64,000 bases of DNA, taken from assembly GCF_028765165.1 (NCBI RefSeq), contig NZ_JARADB010000001.1, positions 1,178,001 to 1,242,000 of the forward strand, in the 5' to 3' direction. The stretch's first letter is position 1. Each line of letters opens with the position of its first letter. Below, piece by piece: positions 46,669 to 55,110 of the stretch. Position numbers and translations under genes: made by a program. Origin of the DNA: Paenibacillus sp. MAHUQ-63 (lineage in GTDB: Bacteria > Bacillota > Bacilli > Paenibacillales > NBRC-103111). Under the pieces are notes generated by a model. That model made no database searches. It was not told where the DNA came from and was given only the letters and a program-made list of their open reading frames with translations.

Positions 46669-47304
46669 ATGGATGTAAGATGGGGAGCTGCCTGGCTCGG
46701 ACTCATGCTCGTTATGGCCGGCTGCAGCGCGAATGAAGGAGCGCCGAAGCCGGAGCCGGCGGCGGCTGCACCGACCGCCGCCGTAACGACAGCGCCGTCA
46801 CCGACCGTGACGGCTGCACCGACGCCGTCAGCGGCAGCGCCGACGGCCACACCCGCTGCGGCGACGCCTGCCGCAGCAACACCCGCGCCGGCGACAGCAG
46901 CGCCGGCCAGCAGCACGCCGCAGCCTAGCGCAGCGGCTGCGAAACCAACCGCAGCGGCCGCGACCGCTGCGCCCGTGGCGGCTACGGCGAAGCCGACGCC
47001 GACGCCGGTACCGACGCCCGCGCCCGCGAGCGCGTCGCCAACGCCGTCAGCCAAGCCGCAGGCGGCTGACACGGTCAGCGCCGAGGCGGCGCAGGCGCTG
47101 TACAAGGACAACTGCATGGCCTGCCACGGGGCAGGGCTTGCCGGAGACTTCGGCCCGAACCTGACGAAGGTCGGTTCGCGCAAAACCAAAGAGGAAATCA
47201 CACAGCAGATCGTCAAAGGGAAAGACGAAATGCCGCCTTTCGGAGGTTCGCTGAAGGCCGAAGAGATCGAAACGCTGGCCGCATGGCTGGCAGCCAAAAA
47301 ATAA
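46669..47304 (+). CDS. Cytochrome c lipoprotein with Ala/Pro/Thr-rich linker
   Basis: A 211-residue protein. The lipoprotein signal ends at Cys19 (VMAGC). About 115 residues of Ala/Pro/Thr low-complexity linker follow, then a class I cytochrome c domain with CMACH (149-153) for covalent haem and Met188 (DEMPPF) as the likely axial ligand. It would be anchored to the outer membrane face with the haem domain extended through the wall, like Bacillus c-551-type lipoproteins, and carry single electrons. The ATG at 46669 follows AAGGAGAGG. The ATG at 46651 has no site. It is inserted between mnmL and mnmM, which is unusual. Confidence 0.92.
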   Translation: MDVRWGAAWLGLMLVMAGCSANEGAPKPEPAAAAPTAAVTTAPSPTVTAAPTPSAAAPTATPAAATPAAATPAPATAAPASSTPQPSAAAAKPTAAAATAAPVAATAKPTPTPVPTPAPASASPTPSAKPQAADTVSAEAAQALYKDNCMACHGAGLAGDFGPNLTKVGSRKTKEEITQQIVKGKDEMPPFGGSLKAEEIETLAAWLAAKK

Positions 47305-47335
47305 TTGTCTCAAAGGCATGGAGGCTTAAGTAAGC

Positions 47336-47914
47336 ATGGGTTTTGTTTCTGTTCTAGGATATGCGCATCAACTGATCGGACAGCGCGTACAGCCCGGAGA
47401 TACGGTCATCGACGCCACGCTGGGCAACGGCGTCGATACCGTCTTTCTGGCGAAGCTGACGGGCCGCCGCGGCTGCGTGTACGGCTTCGACATCCAGCAG
47501 CAAGCGCTGGATCAAACCAAGATGCGTCTGGAGAAGGAGCTTCCGGACGCATCTTCTTCTGTACATATGAGCTTATGCAGCCATGCGCTCATGGAGGCGG
47601 CTGTGCCGCAGGACCGCCATGGCCGGGTAGCCGCGGTTACGTTCAACCTCGGCTACTTGCCCGGCGCCGATCCGGCGACGATCACGACGCAGGAATCAAC
47701 CCTTCCTGCGCTGGAAGCAGCCCTTCGTTTGCTGCGCAAAGGAGGCATCGTCACGATCGTGCTGTACAGCGGGCACGCCGGCGGCTCCGAAGAAGCGGCG
47801 GCCGTCGAAGCTTGGGCGCAGCAGCTGCCGCTCGTCTCTTATCAAGTACTGAAGTACCAGTTCATGAACACGAGCGCACACGCTCCCTACCTGTTAGCTG
47901 TAGAAAAAAGATAG
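47336..47914 (+). CDS. mnmM: tRNA wobble-uridine methyltransferase (YtqB family)
   Basis: A 192-residue class I SAM methyltransferase. Motif I is TVIDATLGNGVDTVFLAKL, and the family-specific segment is VTFNLGYLPGADPATITT. YtqB (MnmM) methylates nm5(s2)U34 to mnm5(s2)U34 in tRNAs for NNA/NNG codons. The catalytic region NLGYLPG is intact. TGGAGG lies 11 bases before the ATG. It pairs functionally with the radical SAM enzyme at 45627 and is followed 53 bases later by manA. Confidence 0.93.
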   Translation: MGFVSVLGYAHQLIGQRVQPGDTVIDATLGNGVDTVFLAKLTGRRGCVYGFDIQQQALDQTKMRLEKELPDASSSVHMSLCSHALMEAAVPQDRHGRVAAVTFNLGYLPGADPATITTQESTLPALEAALRLLRKGGIVTIVLYSGHAGGSEEAAAVEAWAQQLPLVSYQVLKYQFMNTSAHAPYLLAVEKR

Positions 47915-47967
47915 AGCATGGTATAATGCTAGTAGCTTTTTATTACATAGAGAAAGTAGGGAGAATA

Positions 47968-48933
47968 GTGAAATCATACCCGCTTCAATTTCAACCCGAA
48001 ATGAAAGAACGTGTCTGGGGTGGCAGAGCCCTGGAGAAATTCGGCTTCACGCTGCCGGAAGGCGCGATTGGCGAAGGCTGGATGATCGGCGATCATCCCA
48101 ACGGCACGACCAAAGTGATCAACGGTGAGCTGGCCGGTCTTGGATTGGACGAAATCCGGGAGAAATACGGCAAGACGCTATTCGGCACCAAAGGCTTCTC
48201 CGAGAAAAACGGACGTTTCCCGCTCCTCATCAAACTGCTGGATTGCGAAGACGATCTGTCCGTACAGGTTCATCCCAACGACGATTATGAGAACCTGGCT
48301 CCGGGCGAGCTGGGCAAAACGGAAATGTGGTACATTCTGGACGCCAAACCGGGCGCCAAAATTATATACGGAATGAAAGATGGCGTAAGCCGCGCAGACT
48401 TGGCGCAAGCGATTGAAGAGAACCGCATTCTGGACTGCCTGCAGGAAGTTCCTGTAGAAGCCGGCGATTCCTTCTACATTCCGGCGGGAACCGTTCATGC
48501 GTTAGGCGCAGGTGTGCTGGTTGCGGAGATTCAGCAAAATTCCGACACAACCTACCGCCTGTACGATTACAACCGTCCGGGACTAGACGGCAAGCTGCGC
48601 GAGCTTCACATCGAAGATTCATTGAATGTGATCGCGTATGAAGGCTCGGGCTCGACCCGCATGAAAACGAACTTGAACGAAACCGGCACATGGCTGACGC
48701 TGGCCAAGTCTCCGTTCTTCACGGTGGAGAAAGGGCTTGTCGGACCCAAATGGGAGCTGAGCACATCACCGGAAAGCTTCGTCATTCTCGTCATTGCCGA
48801 AGGCAGCGGAACGCTCCAATGGGAAGATGGCAGCATCTCCGCCAAACCGGGAGATTGCTTCTTGCTTCCGGCCAATCTGGGCACGTATGCGCTCGAAGGC
48901 GGCATGACAGTGATCCGCAGCTACTTGCCTTAA
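47968..48933 (+). CDS. manA: Mannose-6-phosphate isomerase, class I
   Basis: A 321-residue zinc enzyme that interconverts mannose-6-phosphate and fructose-6-phosphate. The cupin core shows KERVWGGRALEKFG, the metal site QVHPNDDYE with downstream AGTVHALGAG, and EIQQNSDTTYRLYDYNR. The length is that of the short Firmicute form. The GTG at 47968 is chosen because TAGGGAG lies just upstream. It could process mannose released by the beta-mannosidase at 24.5 kb, or feed GDP-mannose synthesis, but it is not in either operon. A bidirectional terminator follows. Confidence 0.95.
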   Translation: MKSYPLQFQPEMKERVWGGRALEKFGFTLPEGAIGEGWMIGDHPNGTTKVINGELAGLGLDEIREKYGKTLFGTKGFSEKNGRFPLLIKLLDCEDDLSVQVHPNDDYENLAPGELGKTEMWYILDAKPGAKIIYGMKDGVSRADLAQAIEENRILDCLQEVPVEAGDSFYIPAGTVHALGAGVLVAEIQQNSDTTYRLYDYNRPGLDGKLRELHIEDSLNVIAYEGSGSTRMKTNLNETGTWLTLAKSPFFTVEKGLVGPKWELSTSPESFVILVIAEGSGTLQWEDGSISAKPGDCFLLPANLGTYALEGGMTVIRSYLP

Positions 48934-48940
48934 TAAACAA

Positions 48941-48983
48941 CAAAGCGCTCCAACCGTCATCTGCGATGCGGTGGAGCGCTTTG
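48941..48983. terminator. Bidirectional terminator between manA and guaB
   Basis: CAAAGCGCTCCA (48941-48952) pairs perfectly with TGGAGCGCTTTG (48972-48983), followed by TTCTTTCC on the + strand. It lies between convergent genes. Confidence 0.88.
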
Positions 48984-48990
48984 TTCTTTC

Positions 48991-50490
48991 CTATTCTTCC
49001 GACAAAGAGCTTTCCTTGAGGATGACGTCGTGTGCGCCGCCCTCAACGAGCGATGTCGCCGATACGAGCGCAATTCGCGCATTGCTTCTCAGCTCTTCCA
49101 AAGTTACCGAGCCGCAATTGCACATCGTGGACTTGATTTTGCCGATCGTTTTGTCCAGGTTCTCACGCAGGCTTCCAGCATACGGAACGTAAGAATCGAC
49201 ACCTTCCTCGAACAAGAGCTTGTTCTTGCCCCCGGTATCGTAACGCTGCCAGTTGCGAGCGCGGTTGGAGCCTTCTCCCCAATATTCTTTGACGAAATTG
49301 TTGCCGACTTTCAACTTACGGGTCGGGCTTTCATCGAACCGTGCGAAGTATCTGCCGAGCATTACGAAATCCGCACCCATCGCGAGCGCGAGCGTCACAT
49401 GGTAGTCGTGAACGATACCACCGTCGGAGCAGATCGGAATATACGTGCCTGTTTCTTTGAAATACTGGTCTCTTGCCTCGACGACTTCCATGATGGAGGA
49501 AGCCTGACCGCGGCCGATCCCTTTCTGCTCGCGGGTAATACAGATGGAGCCCCCGCCGATGCCGACCTTCACGAAATCTGCGCCGGATTCCACCAAGTAC
49601 AGGAAGCCTTCGCGATCCACCACGTTGCCTGCCCCGATTTTCACATTAAAGTTCTCTTTCACGTACTGCACCGTTTCACGCTGCCATTCGCTATAACCGT
49701 CCGAAGAGTCGATGACGAGAATATCGACGCCCGCTTCTACAAGCGCTGGAACTCTCTCTTTATAATCCTTGGTGTTGATGCCCGCTCCGACGATGTAGCT
49801 TTTGTTCCCGTCCAGCAGTTCCATCGGATTCTCTTTATGCTCATCGTAATCTTTGCGGAAAACAAGCGTATCCAGGCGCTGCTGCTCATGGACGATCGGC
49901 AGACAGTTCAGCTTGTGATCCCAGATCAGGTTGTTCGCTTCGGACAGCGTGATGCCGGATTTGCCGTAAATCAGCTTCTCGAACGGCGTCATGAACTCAT
50001 GAATCGGACGGTTCAGCGTGTCGCGGCTTTTGCGGTAATCACGTCCTGTTACAATACCAAGAAGCACGCCGTTCGCCGTCCCGTCGTCCGTAATGGCGAC
50101 AGTGGAGTGGCCCGTTTCTTCTTTCAGTGCCAGCACATCGCTTAACGTATGATTCGGTGTCAAGTTGGAACGGCTGACGACGAAGCCGGCCTTATACCCC
50201 TTAACCTTCCGCACCATCTGTGCTTCCGACTCAATCGACTGCGAGCCATAAATAAATGAAATCCCGCCACAACGCGCCAAAGCGATCGCCATTCCATGAT
50301 CGGATACAGCTTGCATGACTGCAGATGAAAACGGGATGTTCAGCGAGATTGCAGGTTCCTCGCCTTTATTGAATTTCACAAGCGGGGTTCGGAGCTTCAC
50401 ATTCGCCGGCGTGCATTCCTTCGTTGTCAGGTTGGGAATCAGCAGAAACTCGCTGAAGGTACGGGATGGTTCCATGTAATACGTGGCCAC
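48991..50490 (-). CDS. guaB: IMP dehydrogenase, Tritrichomonas-like type
   Basis: A 499-residue IMP dehydrogenase that makes XMP from IMP with NAD+, the rate-limiting step to GMP. The TIM barrel contains [29 protein letters not shown], the catalytic loop [19 protein letters not shown] with Cys317, and the flap [10 protein letters not shown]. Two CBS motifs lie within ~115-225 ([22 protein letters not shown]). Most bacterial enzymes read GPGSICTTR. The [18 protein letters not shown] form and [16 protein letters not shown] are those of the Tritrichomonas foetus enzyme and its bacterial relatives. The GTG start at 50490 follows GAGGAGG. A second, standard guaB may exist elsewhere. Confidence 0.94.
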   Translation of the reverse strand: MATYYMEPSRTFSEFLLIPNLTTKECTPANVKLRTPLVKFNKGEEPAISLNIPFSSAVMQAVSDHGMAIALARCGGISFIYGSQSIESEAQMVRKVKGYKAGFVVSRSNLTPNHTLSDVLALKEETGHSTVAITDDGTANGVLLGIVTGRDYRKSRDTLNRPIHEFMTPFEKLIYGKSGITLSEANNLIWDHKLNCLPIVHEQQRLDTLVFRKDYDEHKENPMELLDGNKSYIVGAGINTKDYKERVPALVEAGVDILVIDSSDGYSEWQRETVQYVKENFNVKIGAGNVVDREGFLYLVESGADFVKVGIGGGSICITREQKGIGRGQASSIMEVVEARDQYFKETGTYIPICSDGGIVHDYHVTLALAMGADFVMLGRYFARFDESPTRKLKVGNNFVKEYWGEGSNRARNWQRYDTGGKNKLLFEEGVDSYVPYAGSLRENLDKTIGKIKSTMCNCGSVTLEELRSNARIALVSATSLVEGGAHDVILKESSLSEE

Positions 50491-50586
50491 TTTACGTTTT
50501 CCTCCTCATCGATCCATAGGTAAATTTTTTCAATCTTATCACTAACCCTTACCTGTGGTCAATGGTTTTTTCAGGAAATGCCCGTT

Positions 50587-51012
50587 TCATCCTTTCCAGA
50601 TTTGCGGTTCGGATCCTTTGCTTGAGTATTCCATATACGAAGGAGTAATCTCCAGTACGACGTAATTCGGGTCGTGAGGACCGTCGAACCACTTGGCCAT
50701 GTCATCCGTCCACAACTTCTCGCGAAGCGCATTGTCATTGCTGATCGCTGCCGTCGCTTGAATTTGCAAAATATCGGAGGACGCTTTCCCGTCGAATCCT
50801 ACGAGAATATGAACGTTCGGATTGTCCCTAACCTCGTCTACTTTATCGGTTTTGCGGTTCGTAGCCAGATATATCGTTAATCCTTCGTGAAAAAGCGCCA
50901 TGTACCGAACTTTCGGCTTGCTGCCCTCCACAGTTGCGAACGAACAGATGGAGTTAGCCTCCAGTACCTTCTCAATTTGCTCCTCGAGCTTGCTGCTATG
51001 GGTTCCGATCAT
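50587..51012 (-). CDS. PNPOx-fold general stress protein 26-like
   Basis: A 141-residue split-barrel flavin-binding protein of the pyridoxamine 5'-phosphate oxidase-like superfamily (COG3871 group): ICSFATVEGSKPKVRYMALFHEGLTIYLATNRKTDKVDEVRDNPNV and WFDGPHDPNYVVLEITPSYMEY. It probably binds FMN or F420-like cofactors. Its substrate is unknown. The ATG at 51012 (MIGTHSSKLEEQ) is chosen because GAAGGAG lies 8 bases upstream. The frame continues upstream without a site. It is monocistronic. Confidence 0.88.
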   Translation of the reverse strand: MIGTHSSKLEEQIEKVLEANSICSFATVEGSKPKVRYMALFHEGLTIYLATNRKTDKVDEVRDNPNVHILVGFDGKASSDILQIQATAAISNDNALREKLWTDDMAKWFDGPHDPNYVVLEITPSYMEYSSKGSEPQIWKG

Positions 51013-51060
51013 GCGTAATTCTCCTTCCAGGTTAGGTTCAGGTGTAATGTCAATTTCCAC

Positions 51061-51369
51061 TCTCTCAACTATCCTAGATTACCCTGATCAGGGACGCTTC
51101 TATACGGATGCAGAGCCGCTTGCACGGCTTGGCTGCCGGCTTCTCACAGGGAAGAGAAACGAGATGCGCTATTCTTTCATAAACCGCTGTTTATGGGCCT
51201 TAAACGGAAATTTGGTGCCCTATATTCGTTGAAAACTCAATCAATGGGGCTGTATGGGCAAAAAAGAGGCTCCCAGTCCCTTCCAAGTCTTGATGTCTTG
51301 TTTTCCCGGAAATAGCGCACCCTGTTTCCACATTTGCCGACCCAAAGTAGGGCGGAACCGGTTAGCGGA
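51061..51369. other. Gene-free stretch
   Basis: No plausible gene, repeat or leader was found. TTAAACGGAAATTTGGTGCCCTA around 51200 faintly recalls the boxes of the 44.6 and 61.3 kb elements, but it is too diverged to call. Confidence 0.5.
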
Positions 51370-51410
51370 TGAAAAAAAGGTGTCCCCAGGTCATTCAACC
51401 TGGGGACACC
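51370..51410 (-). terminator. Terminator of the B12/radical SAM gene
   Basis: GGTGTCCCCAGGT (51379-51391) pairs perfectly with ACCTGGGGACACC (51398-51410). On the minus strand TTTTTTTC follows. Confidence 0.93.
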
Positions 51411-51418
51411 CCCTGATG

Positions 51419-53182
51419 CTACACCACTAACGCTTGGTTCAGCGGCATCGTATAGTAGCTCGCCGGCTGCTGCGCATCCGGCGGGAAGTACACGACGAGC
51501 AGCTCCCGGCTGGCTTCGTCGAGCTCACCGGTTTGCAGATACGTCTGCAAACCGAAAGGCAGCACCTCAATCATGACATGCTTGTGGATGTCTTTCTCAT
51601 GAATGCGGAGCTTATGGAAATCTCCGCTTACGCGCTCAGGCTGCTCGGCCAGCAGCTTGAGGTAGGCGATCTGCTCGGACTTGTCCAGCGTGAAGTCCCA
51701 CCAGATTTTGCGCGGCTTATATTTATGGCCCAGGAAATAGTCCAGCTTCATAAGCCCCTCGATGACCGGCATATTGGCCGTTCCCCGATGCTGCAGGAAG
51801 TCCCGCAGACGGGTGAACAGATCCTCGAGCTGATGCCCGATCTTCTGCCAGCCGCGGCTTTCCCAGAAGTCGCCGAACTCCTGGAAAAAATCGAAGGCCG
51901 ACGTAAATTCATTCGCAATCAAATATTTGACCGTATGGTCCATCCGGTGTGCGTTCCAGTATTTCTCGAGCACGTCCTCCACGCGCTTGATCCGAATTAA
52001 ATCGGTGAACGGCAAAATGTCATTCCCCAGAATTTCATAAGGGGCATGATCCATATACACGTAGCCGTATTTGTCCGCATCCTTGCGCATGCCCGTACCG
52101 CGCAGCATTTTGAGGAAGCCGAGCTGGAGCTCTTCCGGTCCCAATTCGAATACATCGTTGAACGTTTTGCGGAAGGAGTTGTAGTCTTCCTCCGGCAGAC
52201 CTGCGATGAGATCGAGATGCTGATCGATCTTGAGGCTGTTCTTCACCTTCGAGACGGTCCGGCTCAGCTTCATGAAGTTCTGTCTGCGCTGCACGAGCTC
52301 GTTCGTCGTGTCATTCGTCGACTGCACGCCGATCTCGAAGCGGAACGTGCCCGGCGGGGCATTCTCCGCCAAGTAATCCAGCACTTCCGGCCGCATGATG
52401 TCCGCCGTAATCTCAAACTGGAAGACGACGCCGCGATGATTTTCAATAAGAAACTCAAAAATCTCCATCGCGTAGTCACGCTTGATGTTGAACGTCCGGT
52501 CTACGAATTTGATCAGCTTGGCGCCCGAATCAATCAAGTACAGGAGATCCGACTTCGTCCGCTCCATATCGAAGTACCGCACGCCGACCTCAATACTGGA
52601 TAGGCAGAATTGGCACGAGAACGGACAGCCGCGGCTCGTCTCGAAATACACGACGCGGTTCGGCAAGCTCGGCAAATCCTCCTGGAACCGGTGCGGGGAC
52701 GGGATGTCGTTCAGATTCAGCTTCGGTCTGCCCGGCATCAGCACGACTTCGTCACCTTTGCGGTAAGCGAGCCCGTACACGAAGTGATATTTCTGCGTCG
52801 TCGAGATCTCCGTCAGCAGCTGGTGGAAGGTCTCCTCCCCTTCGCCCATGACGATGAAATCGACCTCCGGAATCCGGTTCATCCAGTAATCCGTATCGTA
52901 GGAAACCTCGGGACCGCCCAGCACGATGATCATTTCCGGCCTGATTTTTTTGATCATCCGAATGATGTGAATGGTTTCTTCAATGTTCCAAATGTAACAG
53001 GAAAAACCCAGCACGTCCGGCGCCTTCTGATACAGGTCGGAGACGACGTTCATCACTGGGTCTTTGATCGTATACTCGGTTATTTCCACATCGAAATCCT
53101 TCTCGCAGAACGCTTTCAGATAGCGCAGCGCCAAGGAAGTATGAATGAATTTGGCATTCAGTGTAGTGACAAGTACTTTCAT
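51419..53182 (-). CDS. B12-binding domain radical SAM protein with DUF4080
   Basis: A 587-residue protein: an N-terminal cobalamin-binding-like domain (1 to ~135; LGFSCYIWNIEETIHIIRMI, IVLGGPEVSYD), the radical SAM core with the cluster CxxxCxxC in SRGCPFSCQFCLSS and the barrel segment QHLDLIAGLPEEDYNSF, and a C-terminal DUF4080 region. The usual His of DxHxxG is not apparent in the first domain, so cobalamin may bind base-on or not at all. Members of this group are thought to do methylations or tRNA-like modification, but the substrate is unknown. It is followed by its own strong terminator. Confidence 0.9.
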   Translation of the reverse strand: MKVLVTTLNAKFIHTSLALRYLKAFCEKDFDVEITEYTIKDPVMNVVSDLYQKAPDVLGFSCYIWNIEETIHIIRMIKKIRPEMIIVLGGPEVSYDTDYWMNRIPEVDFIVMGEGEETFHQLLTEISTTQKYHFVYGLAYRKGDEVVLMPGRPKLNLNDIPSPHRFQEDLPSLPNRVVYFETSRGCPFSCQFCLSSIEVGVRYFDMERTKSDLLYLIDSGAKLIKFVDRTFNIKRDYAMEIFEFLIENHRGVVFQFEITADIMRPEVLDYLAENAPPGTFRFEIGVQSTNDTTNELVQRRQNFMKLSRTVSKVKNSLKIDQHLDLIAGLPEEDYNSFRKTFNDVFELGPEELQLGFLKMLRGTGMRKDADKYGYVYMDHAPYEILGNDILPFTDLIRIKRVEDVLEKYWNAHRMDHTVKYLIANEFTSAFDFFQEFGDFWESRGWQKIGHQLEDLFTRLRDFLQHRGTANMPVIEGLMKLDYFLGHKYKPRKIWWDFTLDKSEQIAYLKLLAEQPERVSGDFHKLRIHEKDIHKHVMIEVLPFGLQTYLQTGELDEASRELLVVYFPPDAQQPASYYTMPLNQALVV

Positions 53183-53279
53183 AGTAAAAAGACCTCGTTC
53201 TGTTCTCGTTTATCGTTCTATCTAATTCTACACGAAAACCGAGGAAATACAAAGGCGCGGGCATGCAGCTGCAGCATAT

Positions 53280-53504
53280 CTACAGCACCATATCGTCGTC
53301 GAGCATCGGATTTTCATACGGAAACTGCAGGTAGGAGGCTTCCTGGATCGCATTTTTCCACCGTTCGGCATGCGAGTGAAGCTGCTGCTCGACCTCCTGA
53401 ATCCGCTGCTGCAGCTCGCCGTGACTTTCCGGTTCACCGTTATGCAGCGCCTGCTGCAACGAGGAGCGCTCCTCGAACCACTGGGTCAATTGATATAAAA
53501 GCAT
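53280..53504 (-). CDS. Small coiled-coil protein
   Basis: A 74-residue acidic, helical protein with heptad-like pattern (ERSSLQQALHNGEPESHGEL, QQRIQEVEQQLHSHAERWKN) and a conserved-looking tail FPYENPMLDDD. GAAGGTGG precedes the ATG. It lies about 100 bases upstream of the B12/radical SAM gene on the same strand. No domain is recognised. Confidence 0.65.
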   Translation of the reverse strand: MLLYQLTQWFEERSSLQQALHNGEPESHGELQQRIQEVEQQLHSHAERWKNAIQEASYLQFPYENPMLDDDMVL

Positions 53505-53588
53505 AGGAATTCCACCTTCTCTTACATATGGAGTAAGATCCAGTATTCCCTATAGGAGGGCCCGGCATACGGGCGAAGGTTCGGACAG

Positions 53589-53615
53589 AGGCTGAAGCTT
53601 GCCGGCTTCAGCCTC
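53589..53615 (-). terminator. Stem-loop after the FAD oxidoreductase gene
   Basis: GAGGCTGAAGC pairs with GCTTCAGCCTC around TTGCC-G. No T run follows on the minus strand, so termination would be weak. Confidence 0.5.
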
Positions 53616-53633
53616 CATCCGCCGAGCGCCGTC

Positions 53634-54977
53634 CTAGGACAACAGCGCTCCATCCTGCACGAGCACTGCCTGCAGCTCGGCAACGTCGATTTGCCCCGGC
53701 AGCACGCCGTGCTTGACCGCGAGGCCCGCCGCCGAGCCGGCCGCTTGACCGGTCGCCATGCAGCTTGGCGTTAGACGCGTAGTCGCCAGCGCTTCATGGG
53801 TCGTCGATATGCACCGGCCTGCGGTGAGCAGGTTCTCAATTTTTTGCGGGAGCAAGCAGCGATATGGGATATCATACGCGCCATCGCCTTGGACCCAAGC
53901 GGCTGTCACACCTTTGCCGGACGGATCGTGAATATCGATCGGGTACCCGCTCCGCGCGATGACGTCTTCAAAATGGCGTCCCTGCACAACATCGTCCACT
54001 TGCAGCGCATACTGGCCGTCAATGCGGCGCGTCTCGCGGATGCCGATCTGGGCGCCGACCGAAGAGATCGAAGCCTTCTCGAAGCCCGGCAGATGATCCC
54101 GCATGAAGGCCGCCACCATCAGCACCTGTTTGCGCCCGAGCTCCTCCGCTTCGGTCAAATCCTCCACGTTGGTGCCGTCAAGCCCCTGCACGCGCGTCGT
54201 ATTCACCAGCACTTCGTCGGCTTCCGGCCCCGTGAAGAAGAGCACCTGATCGCGGTTGATCGGCAGGTTCGCTTCCTTCCAGTGCTTGAAATAGCCGAGC
54301 ACACCGGACAACGGCAGCTCCGCCAGCTCGGCGAACGGCGTTTTCTTATAGAACTCGTCCGGATGATCGATCATATACTGTTTGACCGCCGCCAAATCAA
54401 CGCCCCGCATCCGGAACTTCATCGTCATCGGCTGTGTCAGCCTATCGCCGTCCCGGCCTTGCAGGCAAGGAGCGCCGGACAAGTACGCGAGGTCGGCATC
54501 GCCCGTCGTATCGATGAACACTTGGCCGCGCACGTTGATTTTACCGGACTTGGACGTCAGCTGCACCGATTGAATGCGGTTATCCACCGTCTCCACCTGA
54601 TCAACGAAGCTGTGAAACAGCAGCTTCACGCCCGCTTCCTTGAGCATGTCGACGGCCAGCACCTTGTAAATTTCGGGATGATACGGCGTAATCGTGTGCA
54701 CGAAGCCGACTGTGTCCCGCAAGTGGCCGGGCGAAGCATTCATCGCCATGAGGCGGTCGATGATTTCCTGGGCCAGCCCTTTGATCACCTGTTTGCCTTC
54801 CGTCGTATGGAACGTCATCCAAGGATAGACGAGCGCTGCGGTCGACATGCCTCCGATGAACCCGTATTTCTCAATCAAAACCGTCTTCGCCCCGCTCCGC
54901 CCCGCGGCAATGGCTGCGTTCACGCCGGCAGGCCCTCCGCCTACGACTACGATATCCGCTTCTATGCTTTTGTTCAT
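53634..54977 (-). CDS. FAD-dependent oxidoreductase
   Basis: A 447-residue flavoprotein of the FAD_oxidored family. The dinucleotide-binding motif is DIVVVGGGPAGVNAAIAAGRSG, followed by GFIGGMSTAALVYPWM. The C-terminal FAD segment is LLTAGRCISTTHEALATTRLTPSCMATGQAAG. The family includes uncharacterised dehydrogenases often linked to sugar or cyclitol breakdown. The substrate cannot be read. It is divergent from a LacI-type regulator, with three repeated boxes in the gap, so it is very likely that regulator's target. Confidence 0.9.
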   Translation of the reverse strand: MNKSIEADIVVVGGGPAGVNAAIAAGRSGAKTVLIEKYGFIGGMSTAALVYPWMTFHTTEGKQVIKGLAQEIIDRLMAMNASPGHLRDTVGFVHTITPYHPEIYKVLAVDMLKEAGVKLLFHSFVDQVETVDNRIQSVQLTSKSGKINVRGQVFIDTTGDADLAYLSGAPCLQGRDGDRLTQPMTMKFRMRGVDLAAVKQYMIDHPDEFYKKTPFAELAELPLSGVLGYFKHWKEANLPINRDQVLFFTGPEADEVLVNTTRVQGLDGTNVEDLTEAEELGRKQVLMVAAFMRDHLPGFEKASISSVGAQIGIRETRRIDGQYALQVDDVVQGRHFEDVIARSGYPIDIHDPSGKGVTAAWVQGDGAYDIPYRCLLPQKIENLLTAGRCISTTHEALATTRLTPSCMATGQAAGSAAGLAVKHGVLPGQIDVAELQAVLVQDGALLS

Positions 54978-55025
54978 TTAAGTTCGCTCCTTCTTCTGTA
55001 CATTCATCCTCGCTTTCCTCAAGTA

Positions 55026-55071
55026 TAGTTTAAAATTTACTTTCAATTTAGTTTAAAATTAGTTTAAAATT
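55026..55071. promoter_or_regulatory. Three direct TAGTTTAAAATT boxes between divergent genes
   Basis: TAGTTTAAAATT occurs at 55026-55037, 55049-55060 and 55060-55071. Start distances of 23 and 11 bases place all three on the same DNA face. They are candidate operators for the adjacent LacI-type protein, or an AT-rich promoter element. Confidence 0.7.
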
Positions 55072-55110
55072 ATCGGTAATAGAACGCTTAAAAAGGAGAC
55101 TTCCAGCCTT

